The position numbers were made by a program, and so were the translations under genes. From Aplidium turbinatum (Eukaryota; Chordata; Ascidiacea; Aplousobranchia; Polyclinidae), in assembly GCA_918807975.1 (NCBI GenBank), contig OU964924.1, positions 2,182,501 to 2,246,500 of the forward strand: a DNA stretch of 64,000 nucleotides, in the 5' to 3' direction. How positions within the stretch are numbered: the first letter of the stretch is position 1; each line of letters starts with the position of its first letter. Shown here piece after piece: positions 35,329 to 47,585 of this stretch. The notes under the pieces were generated by a model. It saw only the letters and a list, made by a program, of their open reading frames with translations. It was not told the DNA's origin and did no database searches.

Positions 35329-36844
35329 GTTGCAAGCTATCCCTAGTTCTAGTCAATATAGTCTTGATAAAGAGGGAGTGACCCTTTAGTTTTTCGATTG
35401 TGAAATTTCGAGCAATGCCAATAAGATCCAGTTACATATTAACCACTTCCTTATAACAGCAGTAGATGGTGCCTATTTGCTGGGAACACAAGCAAACTGT
35501 TATGAGCCGGGTTAATCAAGCAGCAAAGAATTCAAATCTAACAATCTTGCTGGCCATGCCTTGCTTATAAAGTTTAGACCATGTGCCATGTTACGATGCG
35601 ATATTAAAGAAAGCTTTCCCAGTACAGAAATTGAAGCAAACCAAATGGAATTTTGAGCTAAAGGCGACAAAACGTAAAATTATGAAACGATCCACACTCT
35701 GCTACAGTCAGAAACTGCAATTTATATTTAAATTTCTCGTTAGTAAGTAGGCCTATCACTACAAATTTAAAATAATTCTGCTCGCCTGAATGAGCAAATG
35801 ACACCAGTTTAAGTTTGACTCAAGTCAATCAGTTTTGAACCTGGCAACACTTGTCTTCAACCGATCGTGCTTCGTCGTTTGATTAGAAAACAAGCTTTAT
35901 ATGTTATGCCCAAATCGAAAGAATTATTTGAAGTCTAAAACAGGCACAAATATCCATTTTTGTATGAGTTAAAATTGCAATGCTAGGCTGGCCTATATAT
36001 AATCCTACAAGATTGTGGAATACAAGCCTAATAGTTTCAACTTGAGCTCGACTTTGATTATGCATACAACTCCGCTCGGCAGGGTCGGAGGTCAATCGAA
36101 AAGCAGTCGGCTCGCAGAAGATTGAAGTCCTGCGCAATCGCTTCGGTCATGTCCATTCCAAAGACCGACAGGTCGTTTTTTTGTTTTCGAAGCAAAGCCA
36201 CTGCTCTTTGTGGCTCAAAACCGTACGCTAACGTTGAAAGTGAAGCTTTGTGACAACACAAAGCATCGAAAAAAACTTTCTAAAGTTACGTTTTCTCTCA
36301 GTAAGCAAACAACGACTGCGTGGAAACAGCTCAGATAAGCGTCTTTGTCTGAACAATAATTTGTACCCAGATGTTCAGCAGCAGTAGTTAATCTTTAGAC
36401 CTGTGCTACGCTCCAGCAAGTTTCAAATAATCTTAACAGAACGAATTATGTTACTTGCTCCTCTCCAGTCAATACGTTCCATTTTAACAAGCCGACAAAA
36501 ATGACAAACAAAGCTTTCGCTGTCGAACCTTATTCGCCTTTTTTATATTTTCCAATCCGTCAAATCCTTCCAGACAGGGAAAAAAGACGGAATAAAGGAA
36601 TCGGCAACTCGGCTGTGTTAGCTGCATTGTGCTATAAACCGACTGCAAATATTTGTTTGTGTCACTTTCTCGGCAATCTATTGAGGTCTAAAGTAGAGAA
36701 GAAAACATTCATTGCATTCTTCGTTTTAATTACGTGGATTAATCGTGACAAACTGGACAAAAGAAAACTTAAAATTTTAGTGAGGGTTCAGAATGGCGTT
36801 CAACCGTGGCTCGCTCTCAACACAATGTTCGTTGTTCGGGTCCA

Positions 36845-36960
36845 TTGCCGCGGAGTGTGAGCATCTGAGCGAAGGACGCCGGTTCGACGCCTAAGAACAC
36901 ATGATTGTGCCGTAACGAAAATTTAATGAAATGATTGAAAGTGGATGTAGGAATATACAA
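36845..36960 (+). repeat. tRNA-derived SINE fragment, strongly diverged
   Basis: The head reads GCGGAGTGTGAGCATC with the B box CCGGTTCGACGCC, then a CATGATTGTGCCGTAACG block and AAGTGGATGTAGGAA, in family 1 order. Confidence 0.45.
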
Positions 36961-37500
36961 ATGACTATTTTCAATGGCTGAGTTGCTACGTGTTTAAAGT
37001 GCTTGCATTTTCATCGATGTATAAAACGCATCTCTTGATTATAAGACGAAGATGAGTTCCATTCTTAATCTAAGTATCGGGGATGAGAAGACAAAGTTCT
37101 CATTATAGGAAGCCTTCGGCACTAATGAGAGTAGGGTGGCCAGTTCCTTTCTCTCTGCCGCCTTTCGTTCAGCAGTTATGTCCACACAATTTATTACACT
37201 CTGATAAGAGATGAACGGTGTGTTTCAACATCGGACTGAAACCTTGGGTGGGACCAGGATTGCATGATTGGTCAAGAAACAAAAATTCACCCAGTTTCAA
37301 ACACCTGACACTTTTACAGTAATCCAAATTTTTTTGAACACTGAAAAAATGACACCATGGAAGACTTTGGCCGGATGATATGGAAATGCATCGTGTGTGG
37401 CTGTATCTTTGGGTTTAGTTGAGCAAAGGTTGAGGTTTAGTCAACAAACGTAATCTGAAGGACAACATGGTGACTCACTGCACTAGGTTTAGCACCATGT

Positions 37501-37893
37501 GTGCAAAACATTGATGTAAACATTAATCCAAACACAACGTGTCAACAATGTAAAACATCGCAAAAACAACTTGAGGTCTTTAGAATTCATTTGTGCACCG
37601 ACATATCAACATTGTGTTGCGCTATTCGTGAATACATTCCTAACCAACGCGTGACTTTTTTCGACTGTTTCATTATACCTAAGTACAGTGACTCCATGTT
37701 CAGCTACGGCTATTCTACGCTCAAGTCAATAAAATCTTGTACAGATATTTTTGAAAAGATCGTTTTGCATCACGAATCAGACTTGCTGCTTTGGAGAAGA
37801 TGTGGAGAGCAATGCTTTACAAAAATATTGTTTCAACAAACGTTCTTTGAGCGTCTAAGGCCGAGGGTCTATCTTTCCATTACCTTGAAGTAA
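37501..37893 (+). CDS. Unrecognised open frame, 130 codons
   Basis: A single frame from ATG to TAA with Cys pairs (CQQCK, LCC) and a mixed amino-acid composition. No domain is recognised, and no splice structure or second copy supports it. It is longer than most chance frames here, and the next protein-like stretch (37946-38098) is close but in another frame. It could be a chance frame or part of an unknown repeat or gene. Confidence 0.2.
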   Translation: MQNIDVNINPNTTCQQCKTSQKQLEVFRIHLCTDISTLCCAIREYIPNQRVTFFDCFIIPKYSDSMFSYGYSTLKSIKSCTDIFEKIVLHHESDLLLWRRCGEQCFTKILFQQTFFERLRPRVYLSITLK

Positions 37894-37945
37894 AAGAAAG
37901 GCGCACGGGAATGGCGGCCCGTTAATGCCAAGCTACATTAGATAA

Positions 37946-38098
37946 CGGCCCACAAAAACAAAGAAGATCACCCCTTATATTGATCTTGCATTGAAATGCT
38001 CATCAGACCTGTGGCATGTTTCAAATGGTGTGCGTCGTTTGCGTGAACTGGATGACGAATCTATTCGGTGGCTGCTCGACACCCGCCCAAACATCTAG
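37946..38098 (+). CDS. Short protein-like stretch, possible last exon or pseudogene piece
   Basis: Without a start codon, the frame reads ITPYIDLALKCSSDLWHVSN followed by GVRRLRELDDESIRWLLDTR and ends at a TAG at 38096-38098. Charge pattern, tryptophans and third-base use look coding, unlike the surroundings. An AG before 37946 could serve as an acceptor. The family is not recognised. If real, it is the 3' end of a plus-strand gene or a decayed copy. Confidence 0.3.
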   Translation, partial: RPTKTKKITPYIDLALKCSSDLWHVSNGVRRLRELDDESIRWLLDTRPNI

Positions 38099-38582
38099 AC
38101 CGCGTCGCCGCCACTCGACCCCTAGAGTGGCGAAGAAAGTTTAACGAAAAAGAAAATCTAACGATGATAGTTACCCCTTCCACGTCAAACCAGACTGATA
38201 ACTTGGTTGCACTCATAATTCCAATATTGAATGTGAAAAACAAAATCATTTTGCATAATGCGATGCATAATGTCTAATAAGCTGTTTAAAGTAACTCTTT
38301 GACTGTAATGCTTTGTCCCATGCTTCAACGTTCATCCTTTCAAATCTTTATGGCACACCAGCCACATTCTCGACGTGCGTACGTTTCGCATGTAATTTGT
38401 GGGATTAAAAGAAAGGCAAAACTTCTACAAAAATGCGAGGTGATTGACAGACTTGTAAAGAGTGAATTGCAAGTTTATATCATGAACACAGCACTGAAAG
38501 TTTATATTCAAACACTTTACTTGACATGCACTTTACTCCTCCTAGGATTAACAAGATACTGGTGGAATTGCTATCACCTATT

Positions 38583-38656
38583 TAGCAAAATCAGTCATTT
38601 TACACTGATTCGACGTTTGCAAACGTTGCAGCAATGTAAGCAGACCACTTTGCTAG
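38583..38656. repeat. Palindromic MITE copy (CAGACAG family), diverged
   Basis: The left arm is AGCAAAATCAGTCATTTTAC, the core is GATTCGACGTTTGCAAACGT, and the right end is CCACTTTGCTA. Confidence 0.6.
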
Positions 38657-39094
38657 TTAGGTCATTATTTCCTTTCAAACGACAATCATAGTGGGTCAGA
38701 ACTAGCCTGGTTCCTGTCCTGCTGTTACAATGCACGAATAGAAGCTCTCCTCAAGACTAACTTGCCAATACTGTAAAAGCTTTTTCAAAACCATATTTTG
38801 AATTCCTAAGATAGTAGTAGTTTTGTTTGGAATTTCTCACTTGAAGCTGGTAGTTTTTTGACCAAAATTTATATATATTTTTGGGTAAAAGACAACGAGC
38901 TTGAAGACTAATTGTTATGATAGAAAGTATTACAGCCCTGTCTAAACTACCCTAAACCAATACAACATGTATTGCTGATTTCTGAGCACTCTACCTACAA
39001 TATAATCTGTTGCCTTGACATTAATGTTGGCACTGGTTCATTCGATCTGTCGATTTGCTTTTGGCTGCATTGAATTGCTGCTTCACTTCATCAA

Positions 39095-39172
39095 AGCAGT
39101 CATTTTTTTTTTACATTGATTCAACATCTGCAAACGTTGAATCAATGTAAAAAGTATTGACTTGCTAGCTGG
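39095..39172. repeat. Palindromic MITE copy (CAGACAG family)
   Basis: It carries AAGCAGTCATTTTTTTTTTA, the core CATTGATTCAACATCTGC and AAACGTTGAATCAATGTAAA, and the end ACTTGCTAGCTGG. Confidence 0.7.
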
Positions 39173-39529
39173 GTTGTCGCATTCCACAACGTGCAACCTC
39201 GACGTCGCCTTCTCGACGACTGGCGGACGGCGGTTGTTCCAAACGACGCGAGGAAGACGGGTTCGCGTCATTGACGTGGTGCTTTCCCGCTGCGCTCCAA
39301 CATTTGAATAAAGAAACAAAAAGCGCAAGAGGAAAACCTCATCTAAACAAAAGCAATAGACTTGATTCTAAACGCTGTCTAACTATATAGAACTACATCC
39401 GGAGAATGTGTCAGTATATAAAGTAAAACACTCAGAAGATGATGTCTCAGGTGCAATTTTATAGCTGAACATTGATTTTAGATCGATCTTTTATTTGTAA
39501 ACGCAAACTACCGCTAACGCAGAGTTGAA

Positions 39530-39612
39530 CACTCGGCAATGATGGGGCGACTTCCTGGTCGGAGGCACCAGGGCCAGGGGCGTCCACGTTTGAAAATCAT
39601 CAAAAATCTTCA
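39530..39612. repeat. Dispersed repeat, copy A (end of an unclassified DNA element)
   Basis: AATGATGGGGCGACTTCCTG, then GGCGTCCACGTTTGAAAA, recurs in opposite orientation at 46525-46595. The GGGGCGYCCACGTTTG word looks like a transposon terminus. Confidence 0.5.
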
Positions 39613-41811
39613 ACATGAACAAACCAAGATTTTGCAAACTTAAAGAACTATGGACTATTTGTGGAGGCTCACGGTAATCGTCGCCTTGTTTAGGCTTGAT
39701 CATGATTTTTTCCTTTGCAATCCATTGGTTCTTTGTTTGAGTCTTTGGGACTGAGAACCCAGACAACAAAATCAGGATTTTGCAGTCTGGGAATTTACCT
39801 TTTGTTATTCCAAGTTACCGACTACTCTAAAAGGCTACGAGAGAGCAGCCAAACCTCTGTTCCATCACCTAAATCGTGCAGACCTTTCGTATTGGATGGA
39901 CAAATATACCTTAGAATAATCATTATTATTAGTTCTATTACAATTGAAGGTCTGCCCTTGTTATCTGTGCTGTAGTGTTCAGCAACTAGAAAAAGATGAC
40001 ACATTATCAAATTTCACATACAATAGTTGTTATTAAATAGGGTATGTAGGCTAAACTTTTTAATATGATGTAATCCTAATAATCTTTTAAAACTTAGGAA
40101 TACATGGCAACAAGAAAGATTGTACTTAGCCCTTAAACTTTGGAGGTAAACCGGAAATATTTGAAACATCTGAGATGCGTAGACGCAAAAACCCGGTCAG
40201 GCGGTCACCACTCAACAACTTTCAAAACACAATACTGTAGCATAGAATAGGGTCGGTTTGCTCGGCCCGTCACAGCTGATCAAACAGAGCTGATGTTTTA
40301 GAAAAAGCAGGCCATGCGCATAATATTATGTTTATAAATCTTCACGCTGAACGTATTTACAAAACATCTTAACTTTCTTTGATAAACACTATTTTCATGC
40401 TTTCGTTTAAACATGCGGCTTCTTTTACGAACAAATCCAATAATTGAGATTGATGCAGTACATGCTAGTTTGATGCAGCGGTTTCGGTTGCTATTCATCA
40501 GATATAATAATGTTGGTGTCAAGTACAGCAACAAGAGCAAAATTAGAGCCTTATGTCATAATGCAAGCGAGACTAAGTGTAGGCTATAGCGACGTCAACA
40601 ACAACTCTTTGTTAAAATAAATTGGCAAGGCTGTTGAACATAATTTTGATATTAATGATACCTGTTGAGTGTTGCAATGATGAAAAAGTTTGTCAACAAC
40701 TCATTTATACTTTTCTTTAAGAAACATTATTTGCTGAAAAGCTTGATGAAGTCGTAAAAGTGAATTAGTTCTTGTTCCCATGTTTTGCCACAAATTAAAA
40801 CAATATCAAAGTTCTAATGGGACTCTGATTACATCATTTAGTGTAATTACGATGTTAATTAAAGCACAATGGCGCTGGGTGTAGCATTTTTAGCAGTTTA
40901 GAATCTCTTTCTCAGGCATTTATCTTTGTTTCTTGATTTTACAGCTACGTTTCACCCTCAAAGACTCTGCCTTGATGACAGTATCTTTTGATGCAACTTG
41001 AAAAGCTGTTTAATTTTTATTGTAATTTCGATGAGTAAAATTGTTTATTTCTTGCAAATGACCTTTTTGCTGTTTCCTTGTCTCATCTTATTCCGTCATA
41101 ATTGCACGCGCTGGAAAGAGACCTTTGTGCACTGAACAACTTCATAACGTTTTCATTAATGTGGTGACGAATAAAAGAGTTAGTTAGAGTTTCAACATTA
41201 GGGCTTTGTTTCAAATGCATTTCATTATTGCAAAGTTCACTAATATCTTAACCGGTTGTCACAATCATAGATACACGCATGTATTTCTAAAGTTCCGACT
41301 TGCTGAAATACCAGCTGATGAATGGATTCTAATCCAGGTGAAGTTATGCCATAGAGAAGATTTTAAAAATGCTACAAATGTGCACATTTCTCAGCAAGAG
41401 AGTGCCGGTTAGAAAAGTAATTAACTTTTCATGCCTTTACGGTTTTTGAGTGTTTGCAAATTTTAAAATAATCTGTTAAAAAAAGAAAATACTTCCACAT
41501 TTCTGAGTGCACGCTTGGCTAATTGTAAGATATTTCAGTTTTGATATTGTTGTAGTGGATTTGCTGATCAATGCTCTGGGCAGAAGCTAGTTGCCAAAAA
41601 AGTTTCACAGGGTACCAAATTGCACTAATAATTTCAGTATTCAATAATAATAATGTTATAGCTTTATTTATTGTCGCTTTCAACTAGTTTTTAGCAGCAG
41701 GGCTCATTTTAAAGTTTTAAGTTTACAATGACATCACAATTCGGTATGCAAGAAAAAACACAATCGGTACCGTTTTTAAAGTCTTCAGTTTGACAACATG
41801 GGCGGCGGTGG

Positions 41812-41968
41812 GATGGCGCAACGGATAAGGCGTTGGCTTTCCAATGATGCAATACTTGAATCAAGTATGGGACCACCTTTACCTTTTTGTTTGACACGAC
41901 CAGGAATCGATCTTAGATTTACCAATACCCGAGCGAAGACGAAACCACTCGGCCACTGAGGTGTGCAA
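41812..41968. repeat. Two tRNA-like heads facing each other
   Basis: The plus strand starts with TGGCGCAACGGATAAGGCG, a good tRNA D-arm/A box, and a degenerate T arm (CTTGAATCAAG). The minus strand from about 41960 reads CAGTGGCCGAGTGG and GATCGATTCCTGG, an A and B box of Leu/Ser type. Neither folds into a complete cloverleaf by eye, so I call them SINE heads or tRNA pseudogenes. Confidence 0.5.
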
Positions 41969-43412
41969 AATTGCACTGGAGAACTTTTGAGTTTAATAAT
42001 ATTACGAAATCACAAAAAGCAACTTTTGAACTAATGAAGGTTTACAACTGTATAGCTAACCATGCGGTGAAATTCTACTGGTTGGCTTGACATAGTCCCT
42101 CTGTTTATGACATAAACTTAAACGTTTATGTGAGAGAATGCTTTTTGAGCACTGACCTACACAATTTTAGCATTGACTCATATTCTTAAAAATCTAACTC
42201 AATTGATACAACTCAAGTTTTCAATTGGTGTCTGTAACGTATGCAAATGTCATCAATAACATTACAAGAACGTTACAAGAGGAAGCATGTGGTTCACAAA
42301 GATCTAGCACAACAAGTGGGATGCTTTGATGTAGCTGCATCTTACGATAAGATAGCTTACGATGTAAAAGTTAAAAGACTCAAAGCAAAGTTATTATGAT
42401 CTAGTTGTTTATGTAGAATAGGCTACTTGAAAAAAGCCAAAAAATGATCTACTGAAATGTTCCTGCTGTCTCAGTTGCAATTTGCTATTGACTTTCGTAA
42501 TGCTTTCCTGGCAATTTTGCCGTGACCCCAACCAAAATGAAGAATTTAACGAAAGAAACTAAATGTAAGGTCAAGGCAAATCGAATAAACATATCGTATG
42601 TAAATCGTATCAACTGAAATAGCATCAGCATTCGTCACATCAAAGGCAACCCATGCAGTTCGCACAAGGGAATGATTAACAAGCAATTGACATTGCTTAA
42701 GTTTGTAAGTGGCTTAATTGATTGTTTTACTTTTGACTTGACTTAATGGCAAACTTTAATTGAAAACCTAACACAGGGATTATCTTTCCAAAAGACTGCA
42801 ACATTTGCAGAATAATCAACATTAAAGTGCATCTAAAACATGTAAGTTTTTACGACTTTGATCAGAACAGTTCTGTTCACCTTTTGAACCACAGAACATG
42901 GAAGTCGCTTTGCAAACCTGATTCCATTAATTTGGCATCAGAGACCTACATCGAACAATCTCATTGACAGAACCAACCGACGCGACTGATTTATTATCAA
43001 ACAATCGATAGCACATGCAAGTACATCCTTTGGGAGCGCAATAAAACACGTTGTTCATCTTGAAACCTGATGTTACGCGAATGTTGTTTTGCATAAAACA
43101 AATAAAAAAGCGAAAAAAAATTCCTGTACATTGTGGCTAAGCTGAGCACTCCACGCGGTGTTACGTCACGTGGTATTGCGTCACGCCTGCTGGAAGTTGA
43201 TGCTCGTAAAGGAGCAGTGGTATTGCTGATTAGTTTCATTAACTTTGCCTTCACTAACGTTGAAGCAATGTAGTTATAATAAAATTGTTGCGATGGTCCT
43301 CACAAAACCTCACGATAGCAAGAACTCCTTGCTTGTGATGTTGATGAAGTTGTTTTCTAGTTTTAGTTCTGACAGAACCACCTTTATTTCAGACTCTATC
43401 GCTTTACCTCAG

Positions 43413-43486
43413 TAGCGGATTAGTAGGTGTCGACTCGTAACCTCTGCGCTTCGTTAACCTGTGTTCGAATCCAGGTCACTGTCAAG
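43413..43486 (+). repeat. tRNA-like sequence
   Basis: GTGTTCGAATCCAGGTCACT is a good T arm/B box, preceded by GGATTAGTAGGTGTCG. The D and anticodon arms are poor, so it is more likely a tRNA-derived fragment than a gene. Confidence 0.35.
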
Positions 43487-44286
43487 TATTTACTGCTTTA
43501 AAGTTGGAATTTTCCAAGGTTTATTCAAGTTTAAATCTCCTAAACGAAGCATTTGCATCTTTGAAATAAAGTTTATCATTCATCAAAACATATTTAATTT
43601 ACAAGGATCTTTAAATGATGATGAAGAGGTTAGCATTGAATTTAATCGCTTTTTAGTCGAAGTTACCAAACTAGAAAGACTATTGTTGATTAAATCGGCC
43701 GACTTTTGACAAATCTAAACATTTCTAGTTTTCCACAATAAACTTCATAAACTGATTACACCACGTTGTGATCAAACAACCAATAAACCTGCCAATAGGA
43801 TGATAAGCTCGAGGGTTTAACCCACTTTTTGTGATTTAATCAGATTTGATAAGATTAAGAAAATGTTTTTTCAGTCACTTTGATGAAAATTTACCGCAAA
43901 CCGCCATAAAGAAGACAAACGAGGTTCGACATCATTTGGACATTGTTTTGCTCTTGTTAGAAATGGTAATGATCCTGATGAACAAGCAAACATCTTCAGT
44001 GTTTGTTTTGTATCAGTGCATTGATGAAAAGTTTTACAGTTTGACACTTAACAAGTTTCTTACGTTATTTACAAGAAACAACGTTGCCAGGATTTCAAAA
44101 TGGAGTTATCATTTAAAGGGACTGAACGTTGAAACAATGTGGAAACGGCAACTTTTGTGAACAGGGTTGATTATGAAATGTAAATTACTTAATCAATTTA
44201 GCAATTCACTAACAAGTAGGCTACACTTTCGGTTTTTCGACGTAATTTACTTGGTGAGCGGCTGTGCCAAAACAACTGACTGAAAC

Positions 44287-44347
44287 CAGACAAAAAAATC
44301 CGTCGTTTTTACATAGATTCAACGTCTGTGACGGATTTTGCTCTCTG
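44287..44347. repeat. Palindromic MITE copy (CAGACAG family), internally deleted
   Basis: It starts CAGACAAAAAAATCCGTCG and ends ACGGATTTTGCTCTCTG; the core is shortened to ATTCAACGTCTG. Confidence 0.7.
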
Positions 44348-46048
44348 GGAAGTAAATGATTTAGACGTACAATCAGACTCAGACACAAAATAAGAGTTCC
44401 ATGGTACAGCAACAAATGAAAAACATGAACACTGGCATCATTGGACTGACATTCTCACCCTCAAAGCATGGAATTGGTTTTATTAAAATTTATTAAAGAT
44501 ATATTGGATATTCACAGAGACAGAAATAGGTCATCACAATATTAAGTTTGTGTTCTGCCATCTGCTTTATCCGAGAGGGAAATATTTGCTGACATTGTGA
44601 GATAACAATGCATTTGTTGAACGTTAAGTTAGTGTTTCCCTTTTCATTGATTTGGCTGTTTGAGGGCATTTAGTTTCCCTATCTTGGTATTAAAGTTTTG
44701 TATTGTTTTTATTGACATTTTACCACTATTTAATCAGCTGCGTAATATCTTCTTAGTTTTGAGAGTGAATTAAATGACAGCTTTCGATAGAGTTTATTCT
44801 GATTTAGGTTAAAGAAAAGCAACGGTTTTGTTAGAAAACACCAGATATTAAAATAACAAATAATGAAATGAAAGATTTAATTAATTCGACAGCACAATGC
44901 AGAAATGAAAAAATACAACAAATCGTAATTTCCATTATTGAAGATGTAACAAAAAAATGTGCACACTCTCTGATGACCTACAACATCTTATTTCAAGAGC
45001 TACACGAAATAGTAGGCCTACATCTTTGCTTCGAAAATGATGTTAATCTTTGAGGCTACGCATAGGAGCAATTCCGTTGCGGGTTGAATGGCTGGTATAC
45101 AAGTTTATTCAAAGTAGATTTGCCGCATAATATGTTTTAAATTTCCAACAAAAATATTTCTAATTACTGATTGTCTAATGGACCTTAGAACTACTGTATA
45201 TTTCTTAAATCGTTTTTAAGAAAAAATGAACAAAACCAAATGGATTCCAAAGACGCTCATCACGGCCAAGGAGAGAACTCTGTGTGTTGATGAATACGTT
45301 TTTAAAGTGAAAATAAATGTTAACTTCGAACCGACGCCTTTTTGCATCGAATCAATGAAAAAAGCGTAACTTTAGTTAGTTTGTTGATCAACAATTCTGC
45401 TCTTTTACGGTGGAAATTTTATGGTTGAAGTGAGCAATTATCTCTCTTTGGCTTAAAAAGGGATATTTTTCTAGAAAAATCAATATCACTTTTTCTTTAA
45501 TTGATTTTAACCAAGCTTTGGCGAACTTCCTAAAAGCATCCGCTCTGTCGTTAATGGAGGAATTGGACGTTTTGACACATGCCAATCATGGAGCTAGCAA
45601 TAAAATTTTAATAATTCCTATGATCGTAACATATGCGTAGAACAAACACCAATACTTCGCAGTTGGACATGAAAAGAAGTTTCACATCATAGGTGGCACT
45701 TTACTACTCTAAACATGATGCTGGGAAAAAAATCATTAGCTGGCTTTGAAAGTGTAAGGGTATTTGACATAACCTAATGCTTCGGAAAACATGCTGGAAA
45801 ATATTTGCCGAAGATACACACGCATGTTCTCTTCCCTCTGATGCTTCTTAGCATAGGTTTGTGGCTTCCAGTATTTTAACTCTCCCTCTCTACATACATA
45901 CCATGTACTGCTCAACTAACAACATCGTAGAGAATTCATTCGTATTTGTGACAAACTTGAATTTTTTTTATATCGGCCCTGCCTGAATAAGGCGTCGGCT
46001 TATTCAAGTCATGATCCTATGTCGGCCATGATCCTCTAGATTCTAGAA

Positions 46049-46458
46049 CAGAGGTGGGCAAACTACGGCCCGCGGGCCGAATGCGGCTCGAAACAATTTT
46101 CTGTGCGGCCATGAAAGCCTGAAGAAATTATATAAAAAATAATAATAAAATTGCTTAAAAAGCTTAATTACTACAAGGACTTCATTTAAACTTTTTCTGC
46201 ATATATTTCATCTCATTAATGCTTCTGATACATGTGAGTTGTGTTTAAATAAATAATTGACATAAACGTTTTGTATATCTTTTATGTAATGTATAAAATC
46301 TCCATTTCTTAGGTCAGTTCAAAAAAAGTTTATATTTTAGCTTTTTTAGATTTTATGCTTTGGCTTATAATCTTAATTATACCACAGTATAGTGAGCCCT
46401 CGAACAAATTCAAACTCTTAATGCGGTCCTCGAGATAAAAAACGTTTGCCCACCCCTG
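46049..46458. mobile_element. hAT-like MITE, 410 bp, with perfect target duplication
   Basis: The ends are CAGAGGTGGGCAAACT and the complement of AACGTTTGCCCACCCCTG, flanked by TTCTAGAA on both sides (8 of 8). The subterminal GGCCCGCGGGCC is shared with the element at 26712. There is no coding capacity. Confidence 0.9.
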
Positions 46459-46524
46459 TTCTAGAACGATCGATCGTCCATTGTTCTTATTGTATTTACA
46501 AAATTCTGGTTGGTCCAGGTTAAA

Positions 46525-46595
46525 AGATTCTTAAAAATTTCCAAACGTGGGCGCCCCCGGTGACTCTGACCAGGAAGCGCCCCATCATTACAAAT
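46525..46595. repeat. Dispersed repeat, copy B, inverted relative to 39530
   Basis: CCAAACGTGGGCGCCCCCGG, then ACCAGGAAGCGCCCCATCAT, is the reverse complement of the segment at 39530-39612 with scattered changes. Confidence 0.5.
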
Positions 46596-46783
46596 CATAA
46601 ATACCAGGGGAAAAAATTAAAACTTTGTACAAAAGTATCGAAAGGTCGAAAAGGTACGCTAGCTCAATGAAGTACAACAATATCGTATTGAAGAAACAAC
46701 GCGTAATAATTGTGATTTAGGATGTAGCCTATCGATACCTCGAAGCTACGTGATCTTACTTTCTTTTAAAAGTGATAGACTTC

Positions 46784-46866
46784 CAGACAGTAAAATCCGT
46801 CATTTTTACAGTGATGCAACGTCTGCAGACGTTGAATCAATGTAAAATGATGGATTTTGTTATCTG
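46784..46866. repeat. Palindromic MITE copy (CAGACAG family), full length
   Basis: CAGACAGTAAAATCCGTCAT to ATGATGGATTTTGTTATCTG, with the core GCAACGTCTGCAGACGTTG. It is close to the inferred consensus of about 83 bp. Confidence 0.8.
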
Positions 46867-47469
46867 GGCTAGTACTAACAAGAGCGTGTCGGAATATTTT
46901 ACATATAATTTTTTCCCTGGGTCATGTTTGGGTCATTTTTTATCTCTATGGACATTTTTCTTAACATAGGCTAAAAGTGTTTATTTTTCCATGTATAAAA
47001 ATAATGTTTAACGTCGTTCAAGAAATTTAACCTTTGTAATCATGAACCGACAACGATCTGTATCAATTCACACATGAACCACCGGACGGATATGATATCT
47101 GACATCTCATGGCATATGACAGTTGGCTGGGTTTGCATAGCAGGTGGTCCACTACGCGACCCTTGGGAACAAAAATATAAAATCCACACTTTCTTGTTGG
47201 AATGTTTTATCCATACGATACATCAACATTGACTGATGTTCATCAAACGACCAAATTTTGGTGATGATGATTGAAATCGATTTACTGGATTGGCAATAAA
47301 ACTATTGTTTTAACTTGTCAATCAAGTGACAAAAGGGTTGAAGTTCACATGAAGCTTATTAAATTACTTTTATGAATCATAAATTTAACAAAAATGATTT
47401 CAAAAATTACATCTTTACGGTTGATGAGTTTGTGACAACATGTAGCCTATTTTCTTAGCCTTGGAAAAG

Positions 47470-47585
47470 TCTTGATGGCTAGTGTGAAGGCTACACCAGT
47501 ATGGTTAGCGAAACACAATGCTCGCTGTTCTTTAGTGAGTAGTCAGGTAGTGCTTACACCAGGAAGGTTGCTCCGTCTCCATAGC
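47470..47585. repeat. Dispersed repeat, copy 1
   Basis: The segment (AGGCTACACCAGTATGG, TTTAGTGAGTAGTCAGG, ACACCAGGAAGGTTGCT) recurs diverged at 57170-57265 in the same orientation. A TTGGTTCGATCCCTGCTC stretch downstream is B-box-like, so it may be another SINE. Confidence 0.5.

Noticed and set aside
35329-35420. TATA-like promoter and trans-splice acceptor upstream of the DDR start
   Set aside because: An AG lies close to the ATG and tunicates use spliced leaders, but nothing in the sequence separates a real site from chance.
38299-38691. 130-codon plus-strand frame
   Set aside because: It ends inside a palindromic MITE copy and has no recognisable domain or splice context.
43413-43486. 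Functional tRNA gene
   Set aside because: The T arm is good, but the D and anticodon arms do not fold and the acceptor stem is poor.
43846-44160. 104-codon plus-strand frame
   Set aside because: Composition is AT-driven (many Leu, Lys, Phe, Asn) with no motif; treated as chance.
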